Source of the DNA: Methylobacterium oryzae
Lineage (GTDB): Bacteria; Pseudomonadota; Alphaproteobacteria; Rhizobiales; Beijerinckiaceae
Assembly: GCF_021398735.1 (NCBI RefSeq)
Contig: NZ_CP090349.1
Coordinates: 936,501-1,000,500, forward strand
Direction of reading: 5' to 3'
DNA length: 64,000 nucleotides
Part shown: positions 35,616 to 43,705 of the stretch, in pieces
Numbering within the stretch: position 1 is the stretch's first letter
How the letters are laid out: every line of letters begins with the position of its first letter
Program-made: the position numbers and the translations under genes
Notes under the pieces: model-generated
What the model saw: the letters and a program-made list of their open reading frames with translations, nothing else
Database searches by the model: none
What the model was told of the DNA's origin: nothing

Positions 35616-36278
35616 ATGTGGCCACCCCCTCCCAGCAGGGCGGACAGCCGCGCCGAGGCCCTGACGCTCCTGCGCGAGACCGACCTGACGTGCGACGCGA
35701 TCGCGGCCCTTCTCGGCGTCCACCCGAAGACCGTGCACACCTGGAACGCCCGGGCCGGCTGGCCGAGGCCGCGGCAGCACCGGCCGCGGCTCCTGACGGG
35801 GCGCTGGCCGGCGGCGCGCCGGGCCGCCCTGATCCGCCTGCTGTGCACGCCTGGCGCCGATCCCGGCGACGTCACCGAGATCCTCGGTCTCGGCCGGCTC
35901 GACCCGGCGATGATGGCCACGGCCTTCGGGGCTGACCTGCCGCCGGCGGTCACCGGGCGCGGCGACCCCGCGGCCGACCCGGCGACCCTGCGGGCGCGTC
36001 TGCGCGCCCACATCGCCCGGCAGATCGCCGCCTTCGACGCGGCTCTGAGCGGGGCCGGGGCGGGCGCGGGCGACTCCGCCCGAATCCTGCGCGACCTCGG
36101 CGGCCTCAAGCGGCTCCTCGACACGGTGGATGCGGAGGGCGCGCGCGGCGCCGCGGGGGAGGGGGGCGATGGCACCGGACGCGACACCGAACCCGACACC
36201 GAGCCCGACCTGCCCGCCCTGCGCGCGGAGATCGCGCGACGCGTTGCTGGCTTTGTCGGCGGCCGGGCGGCTGCCTGA
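35616..36278 (+). CDS. GTA gp1: terminase small subunit-like protein
   Basis: A 220-aa protein with an N-terminal HTH (about 12-45: LLRETDLTCDAIAALLGVHPKTVHTW) and a helical Arg/Ala-rich remainder, ending just inside the terminase large subunit gene. Position and HTH fit the terminase small subunit of RcGTA-like clusters, which binds DNA and TerL. ATG at 35616 (GGAGAG 7 nt upstream) is preferred to the GTG at 35598. Overlap with terL depends on the terL start. Confidence 0.7.
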   Translation: MWPPPPSRADSRAEALTLLRETDLTCDAIAALLGVHPKTVHTWNARAGWPRPRQHRPRLLTGRWPAARRAALIRLLCTPGADPGDVTEILGLGRLDPAMMATAFGADLPPAVTGRGDPAADPATLRARLRAHIARQIAAFDAALSGAGAGAGDSARILRDLGGLKRLLDTVDAEGARGAAGEGGDGTGRDTEPDTEPDLPALRAEIARRVAGFVGGRAAA

Positions 36279-37551
36279 CTTCCTCGAGACGCTGCCGCCG
36301 GACCTCCTCCGGGCGCTCGCGGGCGACTGGCTGCACCAGGCCCGGCCGGACCAGCTGCCGCCGCCCGACGCGGCGCCCTGGACCACCTGGGCGGTGATCG
36401 GCGGCCGCGGCAGCGGCAAGACCCGCACCGGGGCCGAGTGGGTCGACGCCCTCGCGCGCGGCGACCCGGCCTTCGCGGGCGCGCCGGTCGGGCGGATCGC
36501 CCTGGTGGGCGAGACCCATCTCGACGTGCGCGACGTGATGGTCGAGGGACCCTCCGGCCTCCTCGGCCTGCCGGCGCGGGGACGGGCCCGGCCCGCCTGG
36601 TCGCCGAGCCGCCGCCGGGTGGAGTGGAGCAACGGCGCCGTCGCGCTCGCCTTCTCGGCGGAGGAGCCCGACGCGCTGCGCGGCCCGCAATTCGGCGCCG
36701 CGTGGTGCGACGAGGCCGCCAAGTGGCGCCGGCCCGAGGTGGCCTTCGACATGCTGCAGTTCGGCCTGCGCCTCGGCGCCCGGCCGCGCAACCTCGTGAC
36801 GACGACGCCCCGGCCGGTGCCGCTGATCCGCCGCCTGCTCGCCGACCCGCGCACGGTGGTGAGCCGTGCCCGGACCCACGACAACGCCGCGCATCTCGCG
36901 CCCGACTTCCTCCAGCAGGTGGTCGGGCGCTACGCCGGCACGCGGCTCGGCCGGCAGGAACTCGACGGCGAGCTCATCGCCGACCGGGACGACGGCCTGT
37001 GGACGCGCGCGGCCCTGGAGGCCGGCCGCCTCGCCGCGGCGCCCGATCTCGGGCGGATCGTCGTGGCGGTGGATCCCCCCGCCGCCTCGGGCGCGCGCTC
37101 GGACGCCTGCGGGATCGTGGCGGCCGGGCGCGCGGGCGGGCACGCCTACGTGCTGGCCGACGCGAGCCTCGCCCGCGCCACCCCGCAGGCCTGGGCGGCC
37201 GCGGCGCTGGCGCTCTACCACCGGCTCCGGGCCGACGCCCTCGTGGTCGAGGTCAACCAGGGCGGCGAGATGGCCGCCGCCGTGCTGGGCCAGTGCGACC
37301 CCGCCGTGCCGGTGACCCGGGTCCACGCCACGCGGGGCAAGTACCTGCGCGCCGAGCCGGTCTCGCTGCTCTACGCCCGCGGGCTGGTCCACCACGTCGG
37401 CGCCTTCCCGGCGCTGGAGGACGAGCTGTGCGATTTCGGTCCGGACGGCCTGTCCGGCGGGACCTCGCCCGACCGTCTCGATGCCCTGGTCTGGGCGCTC
37501 ACGCACCTGATGCTGGAGCCCCGGGCCGAGCCCCGGATCCGGCGGTTGTGA
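36169..37551 (+). CDS. GTA gp2: terminase large subunit
   Basis: A 460-aa DNA-packaging motor. The ATPase domain has Walker A GGRGSGKT at 78-85, a Walker B-like region around ALRGPQFGAAWCDEAAKWR and TTTPRPVPLIRRLL (coupling motif). The C-terminal RNase H-like nuclease has acidic residues in VVAVDPPAAS and near RLDALVWALTHL. It packages DNA into GTA heads. ATG at 36169 has GAGGGGGG upstream but implies a 110-bp overlap with gp1; a TTG at 36244 is an alternative that shortens the overlap. Confidence 0.93.
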   Translation: MAPDATPNPTPSPTCPPCARRSRDALLALSAAGRLPDFLETLPPDLLRALAGDWLHQARPDQLPPPDAAPWTTWAVIGGRGSGKTRTGAEWVDALARGDPAFAGAPVGRIALVGETHLDVRDVMVEGPSGLLGLPARGRARPAWSPSRRRVEWSNGAVALAFSAEEPDALRGPQFGAAWCDEAAKWRRPEVAFDMLQFGLRLGARPRNLVTTTPRPVPLIRRLLADPRTVVSRARTHDNAAHLAPDFLQQVVGRYAGTRLGRQELDGELIADRDDGLWTRAALEAGRLAAAPDLGRIVVAVDPPAASGARSDACGIVAAGRAGGHAYVLADASLARATPQAWAAAALALYHRLRADALVVEVNQGGEMAAAVLGQCDPAVPVTRVHATRGKYLRAEPVSLLYARGLVHHVGAFPALEDELCDFGPDGLSGGTSPDRLDALVWALTHLMLEPRAEPRIRRL

Positions 37552-37912
37552 CAGCGGTCGCCGGAAACAATTCGGCGCGCTTCGGGTGAAGCGCGCCGGA
37601 GTCGGTTCGTGGTCTCTGGAACGAACTGCATGCTGTATACACAATGTCGTGCGCCAAATCTGTAGCGATCAGGCCACGGCACGCGGTCCTGAGCTGGGAA
37701 TCCCCACCGTAATTCTCCGTATTGCGCGCCGACGGCGGGCGGATTGAGGGGCGCATCTGTCGGGTTGATCCCCGCCGTCCTTCCCGGGCGCCGCGGCCCG
37801 GCTCCGATTCCCGAACCGTCGTCGCTGCCCGACCCCGGCACATCGGCATGCCGGGTTCTTGGGCGTGCCGGGTTCCTGGGCGTGCCGGGCTCCTGGACGC
37901 CCGAGCGGTCGC
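37552..37912. other. Spacer between terL and the inverted cargo genes
   Basis: About 360 bases with no supportable gene. It includes a locally AT-richer stretch (37555-37720) and three 17-bp tandem repeats at 37846-37896. In a typical GTA cluster portal follows terL almost directly, so this DNA belongs to the insertion. Confidence 0.5.
37846..37896. repeat. Three 17-bp tandem repeats
   Basis: Unit GCGTGCCGGGTTCCTGG repeated three times head to tail (37846-37862, 37863-37879, 37880-37896) with one to two substitutions per copy. Not part of a convincing ORF. Confidence 0.8.
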
Positions 37913-38155
37913 TCAATCGCCGCCGCCACCGCCATCACCGCCGCCGCCGCCGTCGCCGCAGCTGCCGCCGTCGCTGCCGTGGCAGCCGCCATCGCCGAAG
38001 ATCGCGCCGCCGTCGCCGCCGGAGCCCGAATCGTAGCTGAGGGAGCCGGAGCGGCGGGGCCCCCGGGAGCGCGTCGCGGAGGGCATGAGGCAGCGGAGGA
38101 AGGGGACGAGCGCGATGACGAAGATCGCGAGTTCGAGGGCCTGCTTCCTGTCCAT
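37913..38155 (-). CDS. Small membrane protein with Gly/Asp-rich tail
   Basis: An 80-aa ORF on the strand opposite to the GTA. GGAGG sits 5 nt before the ATG at 38155, an excellent ribosome binding site. Residues 1-6 MDRKQA, one hydrophobic helix about 7-22 (ELAIFVIALVPFLRCL), a basic stretch (ATRSRGPRR), then a low-complexity tail of Gly, Asp, Ser and two Cys (GGDGG units) to the end. This resembles short membrane peptides with Gly-rich tails in other alphaproteobacteria; function unknown. Confidence 0.6.
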   Translation of the reverse strand: MDRKQALELAIFVIALVPFLRCLMPSATRSRGPRRSGSLSYDSGSGGDGGAIFGDGGCHGSDGGSCGDGGGGGDGGGGGD

Positions 38156-38213
38156 CGGAACCTCCATCGGTTCGTCGGTCCGGACAGTCTAGCACAGGTC
38201 GGCGCCGGGCCGG

Positions 38214-39284
38214 TCAGGGCGGCGTGGTCAGGCTCCGCAGGGCGGCCCGGACGTCGGCGAGGGTGCCGACCAGGGCGTAGCAGGCGAAATCGTGCGCGCC
38301 GGCGGCGGCGTTCGCCAGCCGGAAGCGGCAGCTCAGGCGGTTCGCCCCGGCCTCGGGCGCGACCGCGAAGCCGGGCCGCGGCGCGTCGGGCTCCTGCTCC
38401 GGCGGACCCGGGGCCCAGACCGCGAGGGCGTGCGAGCCCTCCGGCGTCGCCAGGATCACCGGGTCCGGCCGCTCCCCCGCTCCGGGGCCGAGGGGCGCAA
38501 GCCCGCCGGTCGACGGGTCGAAGCGCCAGGCCGCGGAGAACTCCGCCGGCACCGCGGCGGCGAGGGGTTCGAGACGCAGCGCCGCCGCGGGCTCGGTCAG
38601 GTTGAAGCTCGCCTGCACCTCCACGGCGTTGCCGAGGCCCGGCAGGCCGAGGGCGACCCGCTTGCGCAGGAGCGGGGCCGGGGCCGGGATCGCGGGGCTC
38701 GCGGAGGCGGTCGGGCAGTCCGCGGGCGGCTCGTCGGCCGGGTCGGCGGGGCCGTCCCAGGCCATGCGGGTCTCGGTTTCGGCCCAGCTCCGGCCGGCGC
38801 GCAGGGCGCGGAGCCGCCGGGCCGCGGGCGCGCCGGACCCGTCCTGCGGGGTGCCGGCCTCGCTCGCCCGGCGGCAGGCGGCGCCGGAGCCGATCTCCGC
38901 CCGCGCCTGCAGGGCGTCGCCGGGCTCGGTGTCGGCGAGGAAGGTGACGCCGTCCCAGGTCAGCGTGTCCACCGCCCCGGCGACCCGCCGGGACAGGCGC
39001 AGGCTGATCTCGGACCGGCCGAAGGGGCGCGCCAGGATCAGGGTCCCGTCGGGCTCCGGCCACAGGGGCGCGGGTGCGGGCGCATCCGCGGCCCGGGCCG
39101 GCGCGGCCGGGGGCGCGGCCAGTGGCCCGGCCAGGGGCCCGCCCAGAGGCCCGACGACGAGCGCTGGGACCAGAGCCGCGACCCGCGCCGCGACGCGGGA
39201 CTCCGCCCGGACCCGTCCCCGGACCCGTCCCCCGAACCGCGCCTGGGGCCGCGCCTGGGGCCGTGTGGGGATCCGGGGCTGCAT
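38214..39284 (-). CDS. Putative secreted protein inserted between terL and portal
   Basis: A 356-aa protein on the strand opposite to the GTA. The N-terminus is Arg-rich, followed by an Ala/Pro/Leu-rich hydrophobic stretch (about 33-66) ending AAPARA before ADAP, which looks like a long signal sequence. The body is beta-strand-like, with Trp-containing segments (SLRLSRRVAGAVDTLTWDG, RSWAETETRMAWDG) and several Cys. No family recognised. ATG at 39284 is chosen; the frame runs on upstream only as a shadow of the portal gene. Confidence 0.6.
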   Translation of the reverse strand: MQPRIPTRPQARPQARFGGRVRGRVRAESRVAARVAALVPALVVGPLGGPLAGPLAAPPAAPARAADAPAPAPLWPEPDGTLILARPFGRSEISLRLSRRVAGAVDTLTWDGVTFLADTEPGDALQARAEIGSGAACRRASEAGTPQDGSGAPAARRLRALRAGRSWAETETRMAWDGPADPADEPPADCPTASASPAIPAPAPLLRKRVALGLPGLGNAVEVQASFNLTEPAAALRLEPLAAAVPAEFSAAWRFDPSTGGLAPLGPGAGERPDPVILATPEGSHALAVWAPGPPEQEPDAPRPGFAVAPEAGANRLSCRFRLANAAAGAHDFACYALVGTLADVRAALRSLTTPP

Positions 39285-39314
39285 CGCGTGACCATAGCTC
39301 AGGAACGGACCGGC

Positions 39315-40508
39315 ATGTCGACCCTCCTCGAACGCCTGGCGCGGGTCGCGCGCCGCGCCGCCGGCGGCCCGGCCCTCGCCACCAAGGCCGCCGCGGCCCC
39401 GGCCTTCGCCCTCTACGCCGAGGGACGGGCCAGCTGGACGCCCCGCGATCCGGCGGCGCTCGCCCGGGCCGGCTACCAGGCCAACCCGGTCGTCCACCGG
39501 GCGGTGCGGCTCGTCGCTGAGAGCGCCGCCGGCCTGCCGCTGATCGCCACCGGCCCCGGCGCCGAGCGCGCGGGCGACCTGCTCGCCCTGCTGGCGCGGC
39601 CGAACCCCCGGGAGAGCGGGCCGCACCTCTTGGAGACGCTCTACGCCGACCTCCTCCTCACCGGCACGGCCTACCTGGAGGCGGTGAGCCTCGACGGGCG
39701 GGTCGCCGCGCTCCAGGCCCTGCGTCCCGGACGGATGCGGGTGCTGCCGGGCCCGGACGGCTGGCCGGCGGCCTATCTCTACACGGCGGGCGGGCGCAGC
39801 CGCCGGTTCGACCTGCCCGAGCCGGGGATCGCCGTGGCGCCGATCCTGGCGCTGACGCTGTTCCACCCGGAGGACGAGACCGGCGGGCTCGCCCCGATCG
39901 CGGCCGCCGCCGCCGCCCTCGACATCCACAACGCCGCGAGCGCCTGGAACAAGGCGCTGCTCGACAACGCCGCCCGGCCGTCCGGCGCCCTGGTCTTCGC
40001 CGGGGCGACGCTGTCCGAGCCGCAATTCGACCGGCTGAAGGCGGAGCTGGAGGCGAACTACCAGGGTTCCGCCAATGCCGGCCGGCCGCTGCTGCTGGAG
40101 GGCGGCCTCGACTGGAAGCCGCTCGCGCTCTCGCCGCGCGACATGGATTTCGTGGCGGCCAAGGACGCGGCCGCCCGGGAGATCGCCCTGGCCTTCGGCG
40201 TGCCGCCGCTGCTGCTCGGCCTCCCCGGCGACAACACCCACGCCAACTACGCCGAGGCCAACCGCGCCCTCTACCGCCAGACCCTGATCCCCCTCGCGGC
40301 CCGCACCGCCCGGGCGCTGGCCGGCTGGCTGGAACCCGCCTTCGGGGCGATCGACCTGGAGCCCGACCTCGACCGGATCGAGGCGCTGGCCGGCGAGCGG
40401 GAATCCCTGTGGCGCCGGGTCCAGGCCGCGGACTTCCTGTCGGCGGCGGAGAAGCGGGAGGCCGTGGGCTACCCGCCCGCGATGCCGGGGGCGCCGGGCA
40501 CACCCTGA
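39315..40508 (+). CDS. GTA gp3: portal protein (HK97 family)
   Basis: A 397-aa HK97-type portal subunit: YQANPVVHRAVRLVAESAAGLPL at about 56-78, DLLLTGTAYLEAV, then FHPEDETGGLAPI and LDIHNAASAWNKALLDNAARPSG. The C-terminal wing includes AFGVPPLLLGLPGDNTHANY, followed by a helical crown. The dodecameric portal forms the DNA channel at the GTA head vertex. ATG at 39315. It resumes the GTA order after the inverted insert. Confidence 0.95.
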   Translation: MSTLLERLARVARRAAGGPALATKAAAAPAFALYAEGRASWTPRDPAALARAGYQANPVVHRAVRLVAESAAGLPLIATGPGAERAGDLLALLARPNPRESGPHLLETLYADLLLTGTAYLEAVSLDGRVAALQALRPGRMRVLPGPDGWPAAYLYTAGGRSRRFDLPEPGIAVAPILALTLFHPEDETGGLAPIAAAAAALDIHNAASAWNKALLDNAARPSGALVFAGATLSEPQFDRLKAELEANYQGSANAGRPLLLEGGLDWKPLALSPRDMDFVAAKDAAAREIALAFGVPPLLLGLPGDNTHANYAEANRALYRQTLIPLAARTARALAGWLEPAFGAIDLEPDLDRIEALAGERESLWRRVQAADFLSAAEKREAVGYPPAMPGAPGTP

Positions 40509-40549
40509 GGCGCGGGGCGCGCCCTCACTGTCCCATCCGAGGATCCCCC

Positions 40550-41104
40550 ATGGACGGCCACTTCTCCGGCTATGCCAGCCTGTTCGGCGTGCCCGATCTC
40601 GGACGCGACGTGGTGGTGCCGGGCGCCTTCGCGGCGAGCCTCGCCCGCCGCGGGGCCGCGGGCGTGCGGCTCCTGTTCCAGCACGATCCGGCCGAGCCGA
40701 TCGGCCGCTGGCTCGCCCTGCGCGAGGACGGCCGCGGCCTGTTCGCGGAGGGCGCGCTCAACCTCGCGGTGCAGCGCGCCCGCGAGGTCGACGCCCTGAT
40801 GCGCGGCGGCGGCCTCGACGGGCTCTCGATCGGCTTCCGCACGCTGCGCGCCCGGAAGGGCACCGGCGGCGAGCGCCGGCTCCAGCAGGTCGACCTCTGG
40901 GAGATCTCGCTCGTGACCTTCCCGCTGCAGCCGGGGGCCAGGGCGAGCTCCGCGTCGATCCCGGCTCCGGACCCGGAGGCCGACGCGATCCGCGGCCTCG
41001 CCGGCCTGATCGCGCCGCCGGGCGCCCTCGGACCCGCCGCGAGACCCGCCGCGAGACCTGCCGCGAGACCTGCCGCTTGGCCGCTGCCGGCCGCGCGGTC
41101 CTGA
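40550..41104 (+). CDS. GTA gp4: HK97-type prohead protease
   Basis: A 184-aa maturation protease. GYASLFGVPDLGRDVVVPGAF at the start is the family signature, LLFQHDPAEPIGRW contains the catalytic His, and LSIGFRTL carries the nucleophile Ser region followed by LWEISLVTFP. It trims the capsid scaffold during head maturation. The C-terminus (about 155-184) is an ARPA-repeat tail encoded by 12-bp tandem repeats, absent from the catalytic core. The gene spacing to portal (41 nt) and capsid (24 nt) is normal for a GTA; no g3.5-like gene is seen. Confidence 0.93.
   Translation: MDGHFSGYASLFGVPDLGRDVVVPGAFAASLARRGAAGVRLLFQHDPAEPIGRWLALREDGRGLFAEGALNLAVQRAREVDALMRGGGLDGLSIGFRTLRARKGTGGERRLQQVDLWEISLVTFPLQPGARASSASIPAPDPEADAIRGLAGLIAPPGALGPAARPAARPAARPAAWPLPAARS
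41031..41076 (+). repeat. 12-bp tandem repeats at the 3' end of the prohead protease gene
   Basis: GACCCGCCGCGA twice, then GACCTGCCGCGA and a partial GACCTGCCGC, head to tail. In frame they encode repeated A-R-P-A. Slippage would change the tail length by four residues per unit without shifting frame. Confidence 0.75.
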
Positions 41105-41128
41105 CTTCCACCCCCGACGAGGCCCATC

Positions 41129-42415
41129 ATGGACGCCCAGACCCCGATCGCCGATCCCGCCCCGCTGGGCGGCCTGCCGCCGCTGGAGAACAAGGCCGCC
41201 CATTCCGACGGCGGCCCGGTCCGCTCCGCCCTGGACGAGCTCGCCGCCGCCTTCGCGGCCTTCAAGGAGACGAACGACGCGCGGATCGACCGGATCGAGG
41301 GCCGCCTCGGCGTCGACGTGCTCACCGAGGAGAAGCTCGCCCGGATCGACGCGGCCCTCGACGCCGCCCGCACCCGGCTCGACCGGATCGCCCTGGAGCG
41401 GGCCCGGCCGCCCCTCGGCCAGCCGGACGTCCGGGAGACGGGGGCCGCGCACGAGCACAAGGCCGCCTTCGACCTCTACGTCCGGGCGGGCGAGAGCGCC
41501 GGGCTCAAGCGCCTGGAGGCCAAGGCGCTCTCGGCCGGCTCCGGGCCGGACGGCGGCTACCTCGTCCCCGACACGATCGAGCGGACCGTGCTCGCGCGCC
41601 TCGGGCAGGTCTCGCCGATCCGGTCGATCGCCAGCGTGCAGCCGATCTCGGGCGCCCAGTACAAGCGCGCCGTCTCGGTGGGCGCGCCGGTCACCGGCTG
41701 GGCCGCCGAGACCGCGCCGCGCCCCGAGACCGCCGCGCCGGCCCTGTCGGAGATCGCGTTCCCCGCGATGGAGCTCTACGCGATGCCGGCCGCCACCCAG
41801 ACGCTCCTCGACGATTCCGTGGTCGATCTCGACGCGTGGCTCTCGGCCGAGGTGGAGACCGCCTTCGCCGAGCAGGAGGGCGTCGCCTTCGTGTCCGGCA
41901 ACGGCGCGAGCCGCCCGCGGGGCTTCCTGAGCTACGACACGGTCGCCAACGCCGCCTGGGTGCCGGGCAAGATCGGCACGGTCGCCACCGGGACGGCGGG
42001 TGCGTTCCCGTCGGCGAGCCCGGGGGACGCGCTGTTCGACCTGATCTACGGGCTGCGGGCGGCCTACCGGCAGAATGCCGGCTTCGTCATGAACCGGCGC
42101 ACCCAGAGCGCGATCCGCAAGTTCAAGGATTCGGAGGGCAACTATCTCTGGCAGCCGCCCCTCGCCGCCGGCCGGTCCGCGACGCTGGTCGGCTTCCCGG
42201 TCACCGAGGCCGAGGCGATGCCGGACCTCGCCAAGGACAGCCTGTCGGTGGCCTTCGGCGACTTCCGCCGGGGCTACCTCGTGGTCGACCGGACCGGGAT
42301 GCGGGTGCTGCGCGACCCGTACTCGGCCAAGCCCTACGTGCTGTTCTACACCACCAAGCGCGTCGGCGGCGGGGTGCAGGATTTCGACGCGCTCAAGCTC
42401 CTGAAGTTCTCCTGA
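41129..42415 (+). CDS. GTA gp5: major capsid protein (HK97 fold)
   Basis: A 428-aa capsid protein. Residues 1-115 are a charged helical scaffold-like delta domain (ALDELAAAFAAFKETNDARIDRIEGRL). The mature part starts near GLKRLEAKALSAGSGPDGGYLVP, then TIERTVLARLGQVSPIRSIASV and ALYAMPAATQTLLDDSVVDL-like segments, with FVSGNGASRPRGFL and YRQNAGFVMNRRTQSAIRKFKD. The cleavage of the delta domain would be by gp4. Forms the GTA head. Last GTA gene before the longest insertion. Confidence 0.96.
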   Translation: MDAQTPIADPAPLGGLPPLENKAAHSDGGPVRSALDELAAAFAAFKETNDARIDRIEGRLGVDVLTEEKLARIDAALDAARTRLDRIALERARPPLGQPDVRETGAAHEHKAAFDLYVRAGESAGLKRLEAKALSAGSGPDGGYLVPDTIERTVLARLGQVSPIRSIASVQPISGAQYKRAVSVGAPVTGWAAETAPRPETAAPALSEIAFPAMELYAMPAATQTLLDDSVVDLDAWLSAEVETAFAEQEGVAFVSGNGASRPRGFLSYDTVANAAWVPGKIGTVATGTAGAFPSASPGDALFDLIYGLRAAYRQNAGFVMNRRTQSAIRKFKDSEGNYLWQPPLAAGRSATLVGFPVTEAEAMPDLAKDSLSVAFGDFRRGYLVVDRTGMRVLRDPYSAKPYVLFYTTKRVGGGVQDFDALKLLKFS

Positions 42416-42430
42416 CGCGCGGCGGCGACC

Positions 42431-43003
42431 CTAGCCGGGGCAGCCCGCGCGGTCGCCGCAGCCCGCGAGCCGCCCGGCCTGCTGCTTGGCCCGCTCGAGA
42501 TTGGTGCGGGCGGTGACCAGCCGCTCGCTGGCCTCCCGGCGGATCCGCACCGAGGTGCCGGGCTTCGCCTCGCGGACGTCCACGGCCTCCCAGTAGGCCA
42601 TCGCGGCCTGCAGCTCGGCCTGCGCCTCCTTGAGGGTCGGAACCGGCGGCTGCGGCATCTCCGGCATCTCGGTGAGGCGGCCCTCCAGCACGGCCCGCGC
42701 CACGGCGATCTCGAACCGCCGGTCGACGCCGAACTGCGCCATCCGCTCCAGGTTCGGCTCGATCATCTCGAGGAGCGCCAGGGTCGGGACGACCAGCGCG
42801 TGCGCGTCCCCGCCCCAGCCCGGATCGCATTTCTCGCCGTTGACCGTCCAGAAGATCCCGCGCGCGGTGGCGATGCGGCCGTTCCGCACCTCGCGGACGC
42901 GCAGGAAGAAGAAGCGCTCGCCGTAGATCGGGTCGAGCGAGCGAATACAGGCCAGGCTGCCGGTTCTGGCCGCCTGATAATATGTCTCAAGATCGATTTC
43001 CAC
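42431..43003 (-). CDS. Hypothetical cytosolic protein (190 aa)
   Basis: Convergent with the capsid gene (15 nt between stops). GTG start at 43003. N-terminal part (about 1-90) is mixed alpha/beta with FFFLRVREVRNGRIATARGIFWTVNGEKCDPGWGGD; C-terminal part (about 115-180) is a helical, coiled-coil-like segment rich in Glu, Ala and Arg. Ends with Cys-containing GCGDRAGCPG. I do not recognise a family, and no signal peptide or membrane segment is visible. Confidence 0.6.
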   Translation of the reverse strand: MEIDLETYYQAARTGSLACIRSLDPIYGERFFFLRVREVRNGRIATARGIFWTVNGEKCDPGWGGDAHALVVPTLALLEMIEPNLERMAQFGVDRRFEIAVARAVLEGRLTEMPEMPQPPVPTLKEAQAELQAAMAYWEAVDVREAKPGTSVRIRREASERLVTARTNLERAKQQAGRLAGCGDRAGCPG

Positions 43004-43705
43004 TGACGTCTCACAATTTCAAGGGCTGCATGACGCGGATCCGCTCGGGCGGACGCGCGGAAATCATGGAAACGCTGAAACGGTACGCGGACGACTCGGG
43101 CGTGGGACGGGATGAAACGAAGCGCTGCGCATGGGCGGCTCGCCTAGGGCCGATCGGCCGTGCCGATCGACCCGATGGGGTGAGAGGGGACCGGGACCCC
43201 GGCGCCGCCTCTCGATACCGAGCAGTCCGGGTCCGGTCCCGTCGGCAGACGTCCGTCGCTGCGGGGCCCGCGCACCGCCCGGCGCGGCGCCATCCTGCAG
43301 GGCGATCGGATCCGCGTCCGAGCCGGCCCGTGAGGGCTCGACGGCCGAATACCCCTTCGTTTCCGGTAGATCAATACGATCTGTCAGGGAAGTACAGTGT
43401 TTCTGCTAGAAACATGGTCTGTTAGTACGCTTTCCAGCCGAAACGCTCGTGCTGTGTCTGTTTCCGTCGGACAAACAAGATCATTTTTATGTGGCCGCGT
43501 GGCCACCGAATACATTGGCACGGGTGGCCGTTCCGATTTGGGATTGATGGCTGCGGCCATTTGCGGGAACTTATTCGAACAAGAGCTCGAAAGAACCAGA
43601 GCTCATCGGCAAGACGAATCAATTCGGCCGAAACAAATAATAGCAGCGCGGCCTGCGTGGCTGAATGCTGTCTCCAATATGGGTCTCGACGTTTTGGGGA
43701 AATCG
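43004..43705 (+). other. Long leader region of porin 2
   Basis: About 700 bases without a supportable gene. From about 43360 it is clearly more AT-rich than the rest of the window. It contains an inverted repeat at 43398-43414 and a palindrome TTCGGCCGAA at 43622-43631. A regulated promoter with a long 5' leader for the porin is likely; the exact promoter is not clear. Confidence 0.45.
43398..43414. promoter_or_regulatory. Perfect inverted repeat upstream of porin 2
   Basis: TGTTTCT-gct-AGAAACA has 7-bp perfect arms and lies about 290 nt before the porin ATG in an AT-rich stretch. Candidate operator; regulator unknown. Confidence 0.4.

Noticed and set aside
37846..37896. CRISPR-like array
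   Set aside because: The repeats are directly adjacent without spacers, and there are only three copies.
37722..38605. Forward open frames across the terL-portal spacer
   Set aside because: They are the antisense of the Gly/Asp-rich peptide and the secreted protein, with Arg/Pro/Ala-rich composition. The reverse-strand ORFs have ribosome binding sites and membrane or signal segments.
43397..43705. N-terminal extension of porin 2
   Set aside because: The extension is AT-rich, non-biased sequence. The signal peptide starting at 43706 is perfect.
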